Shown: positions 32,272 through 41,111 of the stretch, one piece after another | How the letters are laid out: every line of letters starts with the position of its first letter | Numbering within the stretch: position 1 is the first letter of the stretch | Origin: Arthrobacter caoxuetaonis | GTDB taxonomy: Bacteria; Actinomycetota; Actinomycetes; Actinomycetales; Micrococcaceae | Direction: 5' to 3' | DNA: 64,000 nt | Assembly: GCF_023921125.1 (NCBI RefSeq) | Contig: NZ_CP099467.1 | Coordinates: 248,001-312,000 of the forward strand | Program-made: the position numbers and the translations under genes | Notes under the pieces: model-generated | What the model saw: the letters and a program-made list of their open reading frames with translations, nothing else | What the model was told of the DNA's origin: nothing | Database searches by the model: none

Positions 32272-35200
32272 CTAGGCCGCTTCCTGGAGTTCCTGGACCT
32301 CATCGGAGGCCGATCCGCCGCGCAGGATGACATCCACCTCCACGGGAACACCGGAGATGCGGCGGCTTCCCACAGCCCGGCGGACCGTGTTCAGGACCGT
32401 TCCCGAGTTGTTCCGGGACCGCGGCAGGTAGTCCACGGCGAGGCCTTCATCCCACACGGAAGCCCAGGCCGAGCCCGTTCCCTGGCCGTAGGGAATCAGG
32501 ACCGGGTAGGCTGCCTGCGCCTTGGAGAACGCCGTGTGCAGGTCAAAGAGGATGACCTTGCGCGGGATGCCGTCCGGGTCGGTGGCCGTGATGACGGTGC
32601 CGATGGAGTTGCCTCCCGGGCGCATGCTTCCGTCACTGGATCCGCCCATCCAGCCCAGACCGGCATTGGCCAGGGATTCCCCGCTGTCGGTGCCTTCGAT
32701 CGGCGGACGGTTGGGGTCGTCACCGGAGATGACGTGGGCTGCACCGGAGGCCAGAAGTGCCGACAGCGCGCGGATCAGGGACAGGCCCGGGGCTGCCTGC
32801 TGGTTGGCAGCGTGCGCCTTGTTGACCAGGTTGATGATCTCCCCGCCGAGCTGGTTGACGCCGAACATCTTGATGACGTCCGAACCCATATCCAGTTCCT
32901 GGGCGAGCTGCTTGAGGATCTCGAAGGTGATCAGCACATCGGCGGCCAGCGTCGTCGTGCGCTCCAGGGAGCCGGAGGCGGCACCGAGCTTCTTCATGAT
33001 CGTGCCGGCAGTGTTCTGGACCTGGATGCGCTTCTCTTCAAGGCCCGACATGTACGCTTCCCAGCCGCCGAGCGTGTTGATCGCCGAGCGGCGGATGTAG
33101 CGCAGAACGTGGGAGGTGAAGCGTGCCTGGGCGCCGTCGAGCCGGGCCATCTTATTGATCCGGTCGGTGGCGTCCTTGGACGGGTTCAGCTTGCCCGGGC
33201 CGATGAAGACCGGGATCAGGCGTTCCTTGGCTGACGGGGTGGTCAGCTCGTTCTCGGCCGTCATGATGAGCTGGGTCATCGGCTTGTTCGTCTTCCGGGC
33301 CGTCATGTCCGCGTTCATGCGGCCCTTGCCGGCGTTGTTGAAGATGGCGCGGGTCATGTCCGAGAGCTTGGCGTCTTCCTGCTCTGCCTGGCGCTTCACC
33401 GACGAGGGTGCCATATCGTCAATCACCCAGATAGGCGTGTACGCCAGGGCGTTCTCGATGGCGGCCGCGGTGTCCTTGGCCTGGCCGGGCAGCTTGTCGA
33501 GCCAGTCGGTCTTCTTCCGGGCCCAGAAGTACATCATGCACTGGGCGGTCCAGGACTTGCCCTTGCCCTTGGGGCCCCACAGGTAAATGGAGGCGCGCGG
33601 GCGCAGCGGGATCGTCGGGCGCAGGGCCACGGCCAGGGTCAGTGCCGCGGTGGCATCTTCGGTCCAGGCCTTGGAGGCGATGTACGCGTCGATGATCTTC
33701 TGGAAGTCTTCACGCACGAGCTGGCGGTACGCCTCGTCGTCGTAGTCGCCGTCCACGAGGTCTCCGACACCGTAGTGCTGGGCAACGGGCACCTTGCGGT
33801 CATCCACACCGCAGACGGCGGTGCTCAGGTCCGCGTCGCCGATGACCTGGTCGCCGATGAGGAAGACGGGGTCGCCGCCTTCGACGGGCACCCAGCCCAT
33901 CTGCATCCACTTGGTCTTGAAGACGATTTCCTCGGTGCGGTTGTTCTTGATGGCCGTCAGCCAGTTCTCACCCTTCTGGGCGCGCGGAGGCCAGGAGCCG
34001 TGCAGCAGCAGTTCACGCGGTACGACGGCCTTGTGGCGGATCCATTCGCCCGGCGTGTAGTTCAGGATGATTTCCGGTCCGGTCACGAGGGCCTTCTGCT
34101 CGGTGCCGCCGGGGCCTGCCCAGCTGACCTCGATCTCCACCTGGGAGTCTTCGATGTCGGCCGGCTGGACCCGCGGGTTGAACAGGCCGGTGCGCAGCTC
34201 CTGGTCTGTGGGCTGGCGGACGGATTCGAGGCTGACCACGCGCCCGCCGAGGTCGACCTGGGTGCGCCACTCGTAGCGGCCCACGGTGCCGCCGGGACCG
34301 TCGTTGATGGCCACGCATTCCTCCACGGACATGCCGTCCTTGGAGACGCGCCAGTTGCCCGGACGCTCATCCTCGCTGCGTGCCGGTGCCGCGGGCATGT
34401 TCGGGCTCAGCTGGGCAATCAGGTCCGGCCAGGTGCCGACCTTGGCGAGGTAGTCATCCACGCCGGCCTTGGCCATTTCACCGTTGTCGCCGGAGTTGAT
34501 TTCCGGGTTCAGGAACAGGACCTGGGACATCTTGGACTTTTCGTCCAGCTGCAGGAAGAGTTTCTTGGCGGCAGCGTGGACGTGCGGGTTCACGGAGAGG
34601 TCGGCGTCGAACGCGATCCAGCCGATGCGGTCCTTGAGGGCGATTTCGCGCCAGTCCATCGGGTGCTGGTGCGCGTTGTGGATCCCGGCAATGGAGATGA
34701 TGAGAACGCGGTCCTCTTCGGGGATGCGTTCCAGCAGGGCCTTCAGGGCAGCCCGCGGGTCGGCTACGCCTTCGGAGCGCAGCTCATCCCAGGTGGCACC
34801 GCTGGCACGCAGGTACGCGGACAGGGCGGCGTCGCCCTTGAGCATCCCTTCGGCGAACATGACGACCGGGGTCGTGTCGATCCAGGAGACCGGGGTGGCC
34901 GGGTGCAGGTCCAGCGGGGTGATGGCGTCCTTGACGAACTCGTACTTCATCGGCTTGCCGGCCTTGTTCGTGGAAGGGAACTCGGGGCGCAGCTGGTAGG
35001 TGAGCGGGATCAGCGCTTCCTTGCGCCGTTCAGCCACCTGCAGGCTGGCGATGGAGTACCACGGCATCTGCATGGCGTCCTTGCCGGGTGTGCTCAGCGA
35101 TGACTTCCAGCGGCGGCCCTGGTCGGTCGTCGGCTTCACGTTCATGGCCTTGAGCTCTGCGGCGAAGTTGGTGTGGTCGATGCGCTTGTAGCCGCGGGCT

Positions 35201-35421
35201 GCTGCCACAAGCGGGGCGACACCGGAGTCGGCGAGCTTCTCTGCGCCGGAGCCGGCAATGTGGGAGTAGTAGTCTTCGGGTTCCCAGGAAGGGAGGTCCG
35301 GGATGGTGAAGTTCACGCCGCTGAGGCTGGGGGCGGACTTCGGTGCTGCTGCGGACCCGTTATCCCCGGCGCCGGTTTCTGCTGCCTGGGTCGTCTGTCC
35401 GGTCTCTGTATTCTGTTCCAT
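32272..35421 (-). CDS. replication primase-helicase (Toprim-like plus P-loop ATPase)
   Basis: ATG 35421 follows a class B box. The 1049-residue protein has a Toprim-like N-terminal domain with VVMFAEGMLKGD near 189 and IAFDAD near 271 (DUF3854-like), then a helicase-type ATPase with Walker A LWGPKGKGKS near 619 and Walker B IWVIDDMAPS near 667. This is the layout of plasmid and phage proteins that combine primase and helicase functions at origins. It is flanked on both sides by GTTGGCAG repeats, the likely binding sites of an initiator. No separate Rep initiator is seen. Confidence 0.75.
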   Translation of the reverse strand: MEQNTETGQTTQAAETGAGDNGSAAAPKSAPSLSGVNFTIPDLPSWEPEDYYSHIAGSGAEKLADSGVAPLVAAARGYKRIDHTNFAAELKAMNVKPTTDQGRRWKSSLSTPGKDAMQMPWYSIASLQVAERRKEALIPLTYQLRPEFPSTNKAGKPMKYEFVKDAITPLDLHPATPVSWIDTTPVVMFAEGMLKGDAALSAYLRASGATWDELRSEGVADPRAALKALLERIPEEDRVLIISIAGIHNAHQHPMDWREIALKDRIGWIAFDADLSVNPHVHAAAKKLFLQLDEKSKMSQVLFLNPEINSGDNGEMAKAGVDDYLAKVGTWPDLIAQLSPNMPAAPARSEDERPGNWRVSKDGMSVEECVAINDGPGGTVGRYEWRTQVDLGGRVVSLESVRQPTDQELRTGLFNPRVQPADIEDSQVEIEVSWAGPGGTEQKALVTGPEIILNYTPGEWIRHKAVVPRELLLHGSWPPRAQKGENWLTAIKNNRTEEIVFKTKWMQMGWVPVEGGDPVFLIGDQVIGDADLSTAVCGVDDRKVPVAQHYGVGDLVDGDYDDEAYRQLVREDFQKIIDAYIASKAWTEDATAALTLAVALRPTIPLRPRASIYLWGPKGKGKSWTAQCMMYFWARKKTDWLDKLPGQAKDTAAAIENALAYTPIWVIDDMAPSSVKRQAEQEDAKLSDMTRAIFNNAGKGRMNADMTARKTNKPMTQLIMTAENELTTPSAKERLIPVFIGPGKLNPSKDATDRINKMARLDGAQARFTSHVLRYIRRSAINTLGGWEAYMSGLEEKRIQVQNTAGTIMKKLGAASGSLERTTTLAADVLITFEILKQLAQELDMGSDVIKMFGVNQLGGEIINLVNKAHAANQQAAPGLSLIRALSALLASGAAHVISGDDPNRPPIEGTDSGESLANAGLGWMGGSSDGSMRPGGNSIGTVITATDPDGIPRKVILFDLHTAFSKAQAAYPVLIPYGQGTGSAWASVWDEGLAVDYLPRSRNNSGTVLNTVRRAVGSRRISGVPVEVDVILRGGSASDEVQELQEAA

Positions 35422-35428
35422 ATTTATC

Positions 35429-35453
35429 TCTATGCGTCCCGGGCGCTGACGGC
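35429..35453 (-). promoter_or_regulatory. class B promoter-like element
   Basis: GCCGTCAGCGCCCGGGACG then CATAGA, with ATG 35421 eight bases after CATAG. TTGTCA lies 18 bases before GCATAG, as at 31730-31754. Confidence 0.6.
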
Positions 35454-35503
35454 TGACAACTATTGGCCGGCGAACCTGCAGAGGTCCGTTTTTCGGTTGG
35501 CTT

Positions 35504-35521
35504 AGTTGGTTCAGTTGGCAG
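35504..35521 (+). repeat. iteron copy upstream of the primase gene
   Basis: AGTTGGTTCAGTTGGCAG differs by one base from the copy at 32014-32031. A partial unit GGTTGGCT lies just before it. Confidence 0.6.
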
Positions 35522-35537
35522 GGCCGGGAACGCCAAA

Positions 35538-35576
35538 GAGGGGCCGAACACATTTTTGAACACGTTCAAGCCCCTC
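35538..35576 (-). terminator. terminator of the ParA-sigma operon
   Basis: Stem GAGGGGC/GCCCCTC (7 bp) with an inner partial palindrome is followed by TTTGG on the - strand, 14 bases after the sigma-like stop. Confidence 0.5.
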
Positions 35577-35589
35577 CCGGATGTGCCCG

Positions 35590-36426
35590 TCAGACGTCGC
35601 CGGCGGTGATGTCGAACTCCTCTTCGGCGACCAGGACGGCGTACTCCTTGATCTTCCGGACGTAGGAGCGTGCCGTGGAGCGCGAGACTCCCATGGCGTC
35701 GGCGATCTCTTCGATGCTGGAGATCCGCGGCGGGTATTCACCGCTGAAGAGCCCTCCGAGCCACAGTTCCGCTGCCGTACCGAGGCGTTCGTTGTACTCC
35801 GCGGTCCGCTGGACGAGCAGCTTCAGGAAGCGAGGGCCCTCCACCGGATGCAGGACGAATTCCGTGTCGATCGGCTCAGCGCGGTCATGGTCGTCGACGT
35901 CCGCGCACGCGCGGTATGTCCGGAGGTCATCGACGCTGGCGATAACGCCCTGCTTCACCGCGTTTGAACGGGTCCTGCGCATCTTCTCGTTGTGCGTCTC
36001 CACGACCTCACAGTCGGTGGGTTCGCGCTTGAGTTCCATGCGCATGGCGTCACGGGTCTGGTTCAGGAGCCTCACACGGCGCAGCGCGGAGGTCATTTCG
36101 GCTGCCGGAGCCATTTCCCGGTCCAGGTAGTTCCGCACGACCTGGCGGGCACGCAGCTTCAGCATGCCTTCCCAGACTTCCACCCGGTCCAGCTCTTCCT
36201 CATCGGCCAGGTGCTCCAGGAGCATCTTGTACGCCTCTTCGGCAACCATGGAGGTGAAGTCGTCACCGTGGCCGTCCGTGGAGACACCGAAGTTCCGGCA
36301 CAGGGACCAGCCGATCTGCTTGAACAGGCCCCAGCGTTCGGAAATGAAAGTGTTGATGAGAGTGTGCTGTGCGCCCTTGTCGGCAGCGGCGATCCCACGG
36401 ATGATGTCCCGTGTATTCTCAGTCAA
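35590..36426 (-). CDS. sigma-70-family-like factor
   Basis: TTG 36426 has AGGAG eight bases upstream and overlaps the end of the previous gene. The 278-residue protein has a helical region 2-like part (DDFTSMVAEEAYKMLLEHLA), a segment like sigma region 3 (LLNQTRDAMRMELKREPTD), and a C-terminal helix-turn-helix (SIEEIADAMGVSRSTARSYVRKI, near 235-260) like region 4 that would read a -35 element. It is the last gene of the ParA operon, under a class B promoter. It is the best candidate for reading the element's own promoters. Confidence 0.6.
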   Translation of the reverse strand: MTENTRDIIRGIAAADKGAQHTLINTFISERWGLFKQIGWSLCRNFGVSTDGHGDDFTSMVAEEAYKMLLEHLADEEELDRVEVWEGMLKLRARQVVRNYLDREMAPAAEMTSALRRVRLLNQTRDAMRMELKREPTDCEVVETHNEKMRRTRSNAVKQGVIASVDDLRTYRACADVDDHDRAEPIDTEFVLHPVEGPRFLKLLVQRTAEYNERLGTAAELWLGGLFSGEYPPRISSIEEIADAMGVSRSTARSYVRKIKEYAVLVAEEEFDITAGDV

Positions 36427-36922
36427 CGCGGCTGCTCCTAGTGTGAGGGAATCCTTGCCAAGGCGGGTTCTTCTTCGGTTCGAGGGCATCGAGCCAGGCC
36501 GTATATCTGCGCCCGCCGGCGCGAGGATCCAGCAGCCATCCAACGTTCACCAGACGACGATCCAGTTTAACCCCAGTCACCGCCAAAACGTGATCTACCA
36601 CCCCTTCTGCCCTTATGCGTCCCCAGCCGGGCTGGTAGCGCAGGAGCATTCCGAGACGGATCTTCAGCAGCGGCCGGTACTCCTTGGACTCGGAGGCCTT
36701 CAGGACGTCGGCAACGGTCGCCGGTTCCGGCATGGCCGGCAGGTCTCCGGCCGCTGCTCCGCGCAGGACCTTGGCCATCTCCGCTTCGAAGAGCTCCGGG
36801 ACGATCTGCCCGCTGACCGGGTCGGTGATCCTGACCCTGGCCAGCCATGCCGCCCGGCACCGTGAGGCGGACCGGGCGGCGGCGTTCAGCTCGATCTGGG
36901 GCCGGCCAGCTGCCGTACTCAT
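36419..36922 (-). CDS. hypothetical protein, 167 aa
   Basis: A soluble, basic protein between the 342-residue gene (ATGA overlap at its start) and the sigma-like gene (overlap at its end), so all are translated together. It is helical with a VADVLKASESKEYRPLLKIRL segment and a C-terminal basic tail. I do not recognise it. Tight coupling suggests it acts with the sigma-like factor, for instance as a regulator, but nothing in its sequence shows that. Confidence 0.5.
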   Translation of the reverse strand: MSTAAGRPQIELNAAARSASRCRAAWLARVRITDPVSGQIVPELFEAEMAKVLRGAAAGDLPAMPEPATVADVLKASESKEYRPLLKIRLGMLLRYQPGWGRIRAEGVVDHVLAVTGVKLDRRLVNVGWLLDPRAGGRRYTAWLDALEPKKNPPWQGFPHTRSSRVD

Positions 36923-37947
36923 GGCCGCACCCGGGCATTGCGGGCCATCAGGTCCATCGTCTCCGGCAGCAGGACGGTGGCACGGGCCATGGCATCGGGG
37001 CTGACCGTCATGGCGGCCTCGGCCCGGTTGATGGAGAGCCGGTCCTTGGGATAGACCTTCCGGTATTCGGACACGATGCGTGCCAGGTCGCGGTTACCGT
37101 CAGGAAGGCTGCGGGCAATCTCCCTGATCTTCGGCCCGATGTGCGGATCGCCGATCTTGCGGCGGATCTGCGTTTCGGCGTCGCGGCGCAGGTGCTTGGT
37201 CATGTACTTCAGCGGATCCACGCGCAGGAAGCATTCCGGGGTCAGGCACAGCTCGATGAGCCGGAACACCGAACCGGGCTTGGTGTCGTCACCGAACATC
37301 ATAAAGTCCTGGATTTCGTCGATGCCGATCTCATCGAGCATCGGCTGGAACGCACCGGTCGTTTCGGCAATCTCATGGCTGACGTGGGCGTGGGCTTTGT
37401 ACAGCTCCTTGCGCAGCTTGGGTTCAATGCTCTGGATCACTGCCCACAGTGCCTGCTTGCCGGCCTCTGCGATGGCCTCCAGGGACCTGATGACCATGGC
37501 CCGGGGTGCGGTGCCCACGAAGACCATACTGGCCAGCGAGGGGACTTCCTGGACCATGGCCACCGGACGGGCGCCGGGGCGGACGACGACCTTGGACTGG
37601 CCTGCCATGGTGTGCCCCATGCCGCGGGAGCGGTACGTGACCGGAACGCTTTCACCGGAGACGAGCAGGACCAGGGGCGTGTCCCAGTCGTTGCGGACAG
37701 GCATCAGCAGGCCTTCCCCTGTTCCGAAGGCCTTGTCCTTGCGTCCAACGTTGATGAGCGGGCGAAGCCAGGTCCAGGCGGGCAGGGCTGCCACGCCGGC
37801 GTACTCCGGAATGGTTTCGCGGTGGGCGAGCAGCTCCTCGGCTGCCCGCCCGTGCATGACGGCCTGGAGGCGTTCACACAGAATGTCGAGGTTCGGATGC
37901 CGGTTGCAGGCTTCCTCATTCTCGATAATTTCGGCACTGAGGCCCAT
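36919..37947 (-). CDS. hypothetical protein in ParA operon, 342 aa
   Basis: ATG 37947 has AGGA upstream and avoids overlapping the ParA-like gene; an earlier start at 38007 is possible. The product is mixed alpha/beta with a hydrophobic middle (VLLVSGESVPVTYRSRG, AMVQEVPSLASMVFVG) and a helical C-terminus (DAETQIRRKIGD, LARIVSEYRKVYPKD). No family is recognised. It lies between the ParA-like ATPase and the sigma-like gene, so a role in partition or transfer control is possible. Confidence 0.55.
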   Translation of the reverse strand: MGLSAEIIENEEACNRHPNLDILCERLQAVMHGRAAEELLAHRETIPEYAGVAALPAWTWLRPLINVGRKDKAFGTGEGLLMPVRNDWDTPLVLLVSGESVPVTYRSRGMGHTMAGQSKVVVRPGARPVAMVQEVPSLASMVFVGTAPRAMVIRSLEAIAEAGKQALWAVIQSIEPKLRKELYKAHAHVSHEIAETTGAFQPMLDEIGIDEIQDFMMFGDDTKPGSVFRLIELCLTPECFLRVDPLKYMTKHLRRDAETQIRRKIGDPHIGPKIREIARSLPDGNRDLARIVSEYRKVYPKDRLSINRAEAAMTVSPDAMARATVLLPETMDLMARNARVRP

Positions 37948-37993
37948 CGGTGTCCTGTCTTGTGGTTCTTTGTACGTGGGGGTTGGTGTAGGA

Positions 37994-40060
37994 CTACTTT
38001 TTGCCAAAGACCTTGGCGAAGAACCCGCGCGGGGCTGCCGCTTCCGGCGTGTATTCGGCGTCCGCCCGGAAGGCTTCGTTTCCAGTGATCCGCAGCAGGG
38101 CCTTGCTCATGAGGGTCCGCAGGTCCTGGCTGCCGATGTTGATGCGCCCGGCATTCATGTCCTGCTGGACGTCCAGATCCGTGGCGATCGTGCCGAGGTA
38201 GTAGCCGGAGCTGGAGAAGTAGCGCGGCATGGTCGCCGCAACGGGTTCCTGCTCGGGATCTACCTTGTTGACCATGACCATCAGCCGGTCCTGCGGGACA
38301 CCGTTCTTGATGAAGGTGCGCAGGCGCCCGTTGAGGTTGTTCACGCCCGTGTTGGACATGTCGGTCACGCCCAGGCCCCACGCGTCGTGGACGAGGGCCG
38401 GCAGGAGGATCTGGCTGACCACTCCGGTCCGGTCGCTGGTCTCGATGATCTGGGTGTCCATGATGACCAGGTCCGCGTTGCGGCGGGCGAAGGCGATCAC
38501 GTCGGCGTAGAGCTGGTTCGTCACGACGGAGGGGTCGTTGATGTCATCCGGCGGTGCGGCGATGAACGCGAAGTTCACGTGCCCGAGGATGTCTTCACGG
38601 TTCTGGTTGATGACGTCCGGGGTCAGCACGGCGGAGCGGATGTTCTTGATCGCTGCGTCGTAGATGGTCGGCAGGGACGTCCGGTTCAGGCGGAGGTAGG
38701 TGCGCAGGTCGCCCTGGCCCGAGTTCCCGTCGATGAGGATGACGCGCAGGCCTGCCGCGGCGGCCACGTGGGCCATCTGCAGGGACGTGGTGGACTTGCC
38801 GACACCGCCCTTGCCGGAGAAGTTGATGACGAAGGAGGCGAGCCCTGCGGCGGAGCGGCCGGTGCCGGCCAGCTTGGAGGCTTCGAAGTCGTCGAAGATG
38901 GCCGAGGAGTCCTCGACACGGCTCAGGTCATGCACGGGGCGGCGCTCGGCTGCCCAGGCGTCGCTGACTTCCCGTCCGGCAGGAACTGCCAGTGCTCCCG
39001 GGCGGGCCGCGGGCACAGGTGCCGCCTCGATGGGTGAGAGTTCCTGCTCCCACGCGGGCTGGACGGGCGCCGGAACGGGTGCCTGGTAGCTGGCCGGTGC
39101 GGGCTGGTAGGCGGCTGGCGGGGCCGGTGCTGCATACGCGGCCGGTTCAGGTGCCCGGTAGGCAGGCTGGACCGGCGCCGGGGTTGGTGTATCCCAGTCA
39201 TCGGTGGCAGGAGAGGCTGCCAGGGCCCGTGCTTCACGCCTGGAGAGGGGCTGGGCAGGAACCGGGGCCGCCGGTGTCGGTGTGTCCCAGTCATCGGCCG
39301 GCTCCATGCGGGGCGCCGGTGCCGGTACCGGCGCGGCCGGGGTGTCCCAGTCATCGACCGGAGCTGCAGGAGCTGCCGGAGAGGGTGCGGGCTCGTCCCA
39401 GCCGAGGACGTCGGCAGGCGCCGGAAGGGGTGCCAGTGCGGGGGCAAAACTGTCCCAGTCGTCCGAGATTGGTGCGGCAGGTTCAGCATTTACCGAGGAA
39501 ATTGGTGAGACGGGCTTTTCCGGAGCGTCCCAATCGTCAAACTCGGATTTGGTAACAGTTTCCGGTGTAAGAATAGGAGCAGCGAATTCGTCATCACCGA
39601 GAAGGTCATCGAACTCGGGCATGGCAAGGCCGGGTGCCGGGGATCCAGCAGATTCCGGGTACAGGGTGTTGCCGGCCGGGCCGTCGAGTCCCTGAAGTTT
39701 GAGCGAGCCGAGCAGCTGGTTCACGGTAAACGGTTCACTGATGTCAGAGACATTGGCGGACACGAGCACCGGGTTCCCGGCATTGCGCAGGACCGTCACG
39801 GCGATCGGGGCGCCCTGCATTTCGGCCGTCTCCTGGACGCGTTCAATCCAGGCGCGGAGGCCGGGAGCTGGAATGTCTGCCACAACCATCGGGAAAGCCC
39901 CGGAGGTGGTCAGCTCAGTTCGGATGGCCTTGGCAGCGCTTCGGAAGTCGGGGCCTGTCACGACCTTTACCCCGCACCGCGTGAGGGTCTCGGCAAGGGC
40001 GGGCAGCTCAATCAGGCCGACGATGGGCTGTTTTGATGCTGAAGGATCAGATATGTTCAC
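37994..40060 (-). CDS. ParA/MinD-like ATPase with N-terminal domain and DDWD repeats
   Basis: GTG 40060 follows a class B box. The 688-residue protein has an N-terminal receiver-like domain (about 10-130), a long Pro/Ala-rich linker with repeated DDWDTP units (about 165-310), and a C-terminal deviant Walker ATPase with GKGGVGKSTT near 416, RVILIDGNSGQGD and a later MDTQIIETSD. This resembles CpaE/TadZ- or MinD-type ATPases that position complexes or plasmids. No ParB gene is visible, so partition is one option and positioning of the transfer machine another. Confidence 0.75.
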   Translation of the reverse strand: MNISDPSASKQPIVGLIELPALAETLTRCGVKVVTGPDFRSAAKAIRTELTTSGAFPMVVADIPAPGLRAWIERVQETAEMQGAPIAVTVLRNAGNPVLVSANVSDISEPFTVNQLLGSLKLQGLDGPAGNTLYPESAGSPAPGLAMPEFDDLLGDDEFAAPILTPETVTKSEFDDWDAPEKPVSPISSVNAEPAAPISDDWDSFAPALAPLPAPADVLGWDEPAPSPAAPAAPVDDWDTPAAPVPAPAPRMEPADDWDTPTPAAPVPAQPLSRREARALAASPATDDWDTPTPAPVQPAYRAPEPAAYAAPAPPAAYQPAPASYQAPVPAPVQPAWEQELSPIEAAPVPAARPGALAVPAGREVSDAWAAERRPVHDLSRVEDSSAIFDDFEASKLAGTGRSAAGLASFVINFSGKGGVGKSTTSLQMAHVAAAAGLRVILIDGNSGQGDLRTYLRLNRTSLPTIYDAAIKNIRSAVLTPDVINQNREDILGHVNFAFIAAPPDDINDPSVVTNQLYADVIAFARRNADLVIMDTQIIETSDRTGVVSQILLPALVHDAWGLGVTDMSNTGVNNLNGRLRTFIKNGVPQDRLMVMVNKVDPEQEPVAATMPRYFSSSGYYLGTIATDLDVQQDMNAGRINIGSQDLRTLMSKALLRITGNEAFRADAEYTPEAAAPRGFFAKVFGKK

Positions 40061-40068
40061 ATCTACCT

Positions 40069-40093
40069 TCTATGCGTCCATCCCTCTGACGGC
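40069..40093 (-). promoter_or_regulatory. class B promoter-like element
   Basis: GCCGTCAGAGGGATGGACG then CATAGA, nine bases before GTG 40060. The upstream half AAACCGGCCGTCA is shared with the class C site near 8650. Confidence 0.6.
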
Positions 40094-40182
40094 CGGTTTG
40101 GCGATTCGCTCTGCCGTAAACTGAAAAAGTTTCCGGCTTGCAGCCAAGAGCAATTTTTTTATGCCGTATCGAGGAGTTACGA

Positions 40183-40851
40183 ATGGATCAGAAGGACGTC
40201 GACTGGATCAGCCGCTGGGTTGTGTCGCTGTGCGAACCCTTGATCACTACCGCTGCACGGCAGGAGATCGAAGAGCACGTACGGGCGATCGCATCCCGGA
40301 ACCCGCTGTGGTTCTCGGCATGGGCTGCCGGCTTCGTGTCCGATATGGTCCGTTCCCTCGATCCGGAAGATCCGTGGCGCAACCTCGAGCTCAAGGACGG
40401 CGGTGCCCTGCTGCCCGACGGTTCCCCCTTCGGCACCTGGGTTGACGCCACCGACATCGTTCCGCCCTCTGTTCCCGACCGCCGCTCCGACTTGGGCCTT
40501 GCCGCTGTCGACACTCCCTTACCGGCCCGCGGCGCTGAACTCGTGGCCGCTGCAGCCGGCGGGTGGCGCCCTGTCCTGAACTGGCTGACGGCCAACCTTG
40601 CCACCGCCCCCGCCCTGGAAGGCGAGCAGGCGCAGGAATTCTTCGAAACCATCGACGGAGCCGTCCGCTGGGCCATGTTCCGCCGCCGCCTTTTCGCAGG
40701 CATGGACGATGCGTTCATTCCCGTAGCCGCCGCTTCCTGGGTGAGCCGCGCCGGAAAGATGGCCAACGGCGAGTCCTGGGATGAAGCGCGTGCCGCACGC
40801 GTCCTGGAGAGCAATAAGATCGGCGCCGGCACCTACGGACAGTTCGTTTAG
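40183..40851 (+). CDS. hypothetical protein, 222 aa
   Basis: ATG 40183 has the ribosome site GAGGAG; an earlier in-frame start lacks one. The soluble product is helical and Trp-rich (WFSAWAAGFVSDMV, WDEARAARVLESN). No family is recognised. Divergent from the ParA-like gene, with a shared 120-bp intergenic region. Its stop overlaps the -35 part of the next class A promoter. Confidence 0.55.
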   Translation: MDQKDVDWISRWVVSLCEPLITTAARQEIEEHVRAIASRNPLWFSAWAAGFVSDMVRSLDPEDPWRNLELKDGGALLPDGSPFGTWVDATDIVPPSVPDRRSDLGLAAVDTPLPARGAELVAAAAGGWRPVLNWLTANLATAPALEGEQAQEFFETIDGAVRWAMFRRRLFAGMDDAFIPVAAASWVSRAGKMANGESWDEARAARVLESNKIGAGTYGQFV

Positions 40852-40877
40852 AGACGGCGGCGCTGCCGCACACATAG
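40846..40877 (+). promoter_or_regulatory. class A promoter
   Basis: GTTTAGAGAC, 12 bases, GCACACATAG, five bases to ATG 40883. The TAG of the previous gene is part of the -35. Confidence 0.65.
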
Positions 40878-40882
40878 GGGAT

Positions 40883-40981
40883 ATGAGAACCCTCGCCTTC
40901 ACCTGCCTGGCCGCGCTGCTGGCAGTGCCAGCCACTATCCTGTTCTTCTTCATTTACGCCTACGTCCAGTCCCCGTACTGA
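40883..40981 (+). CDS. 32-aa single-helix membrane peptide
   Basis: ATG exactly five bases after a class A box. The peptide (MRTLAFTCLAALLAVPATIL then FFFIYAYVQSPY) is almost entirely one transmembrane helix. Such small membrane peptides often bind larger membrane proteins. Function unknown. Confidence 0.55.
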   Translation: MRTLAFTCLAALLAVPATILFFFIYAYVQSPY

Positions 40982-40987
40982 GCAGGC

Positions 40988-41019
40988 GGACACTTTCCTG
41001 CCTTAAGCCGCACACATAG
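40988..41019 (+). promoter_or_regulatory. class A promoter, weak -35
   Basis: GGACACTTTC, 12 bases, GCACACATAG, five bases to GTG 41025. Confidence 0.55.
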
Positions 41020-41024
41020 ATCCG

Positions 41025-41111
41025 GTGAGCACCTCATCAGATCCGTCCCCGGCCCGGCGCACCGCCCTGCCTGCTGCCCGAAAGCACCCCCGCGGGAGGC
41101 TGCGCCGGTGA
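41025..41111 (+). CDS. 28-aa leader peptide coupled to the J-domain gene
   Basis: GTG 41025 is leaderless by the class A geometry. The basic peptide (MSTSSDPSPARRTALPAARK onwards) ends TGA overlapping the next GTG as GTGA. It probably serves to load ribosomes for the downstream gene, which has no clear ribosome site of its own. Confidence 0.5.
   Translation: MSTSSDPSPARRTALPAARKHPRGRLRR

Noticed and set aside
31896..32351. 151-codon - strand frame across the iteron region
   Set aside because: Its repeated Gln-Leu-Asn-Gln-Leu sequence is just translation of the GTTGG repeats, and it runs into the end of the primase gene.
36600..36620. GGACGCATAAGGG inside the 167-residue gene as a class B site
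   Set aside because: It lies within coding sequence, lacks the upstream GTCA block and has no gene start after it.
40094..40182. Housekeeping promoter for the 40183 gene
   Set aside because: A TAAACT-like -10 is visible but no -35 at a normal distance.
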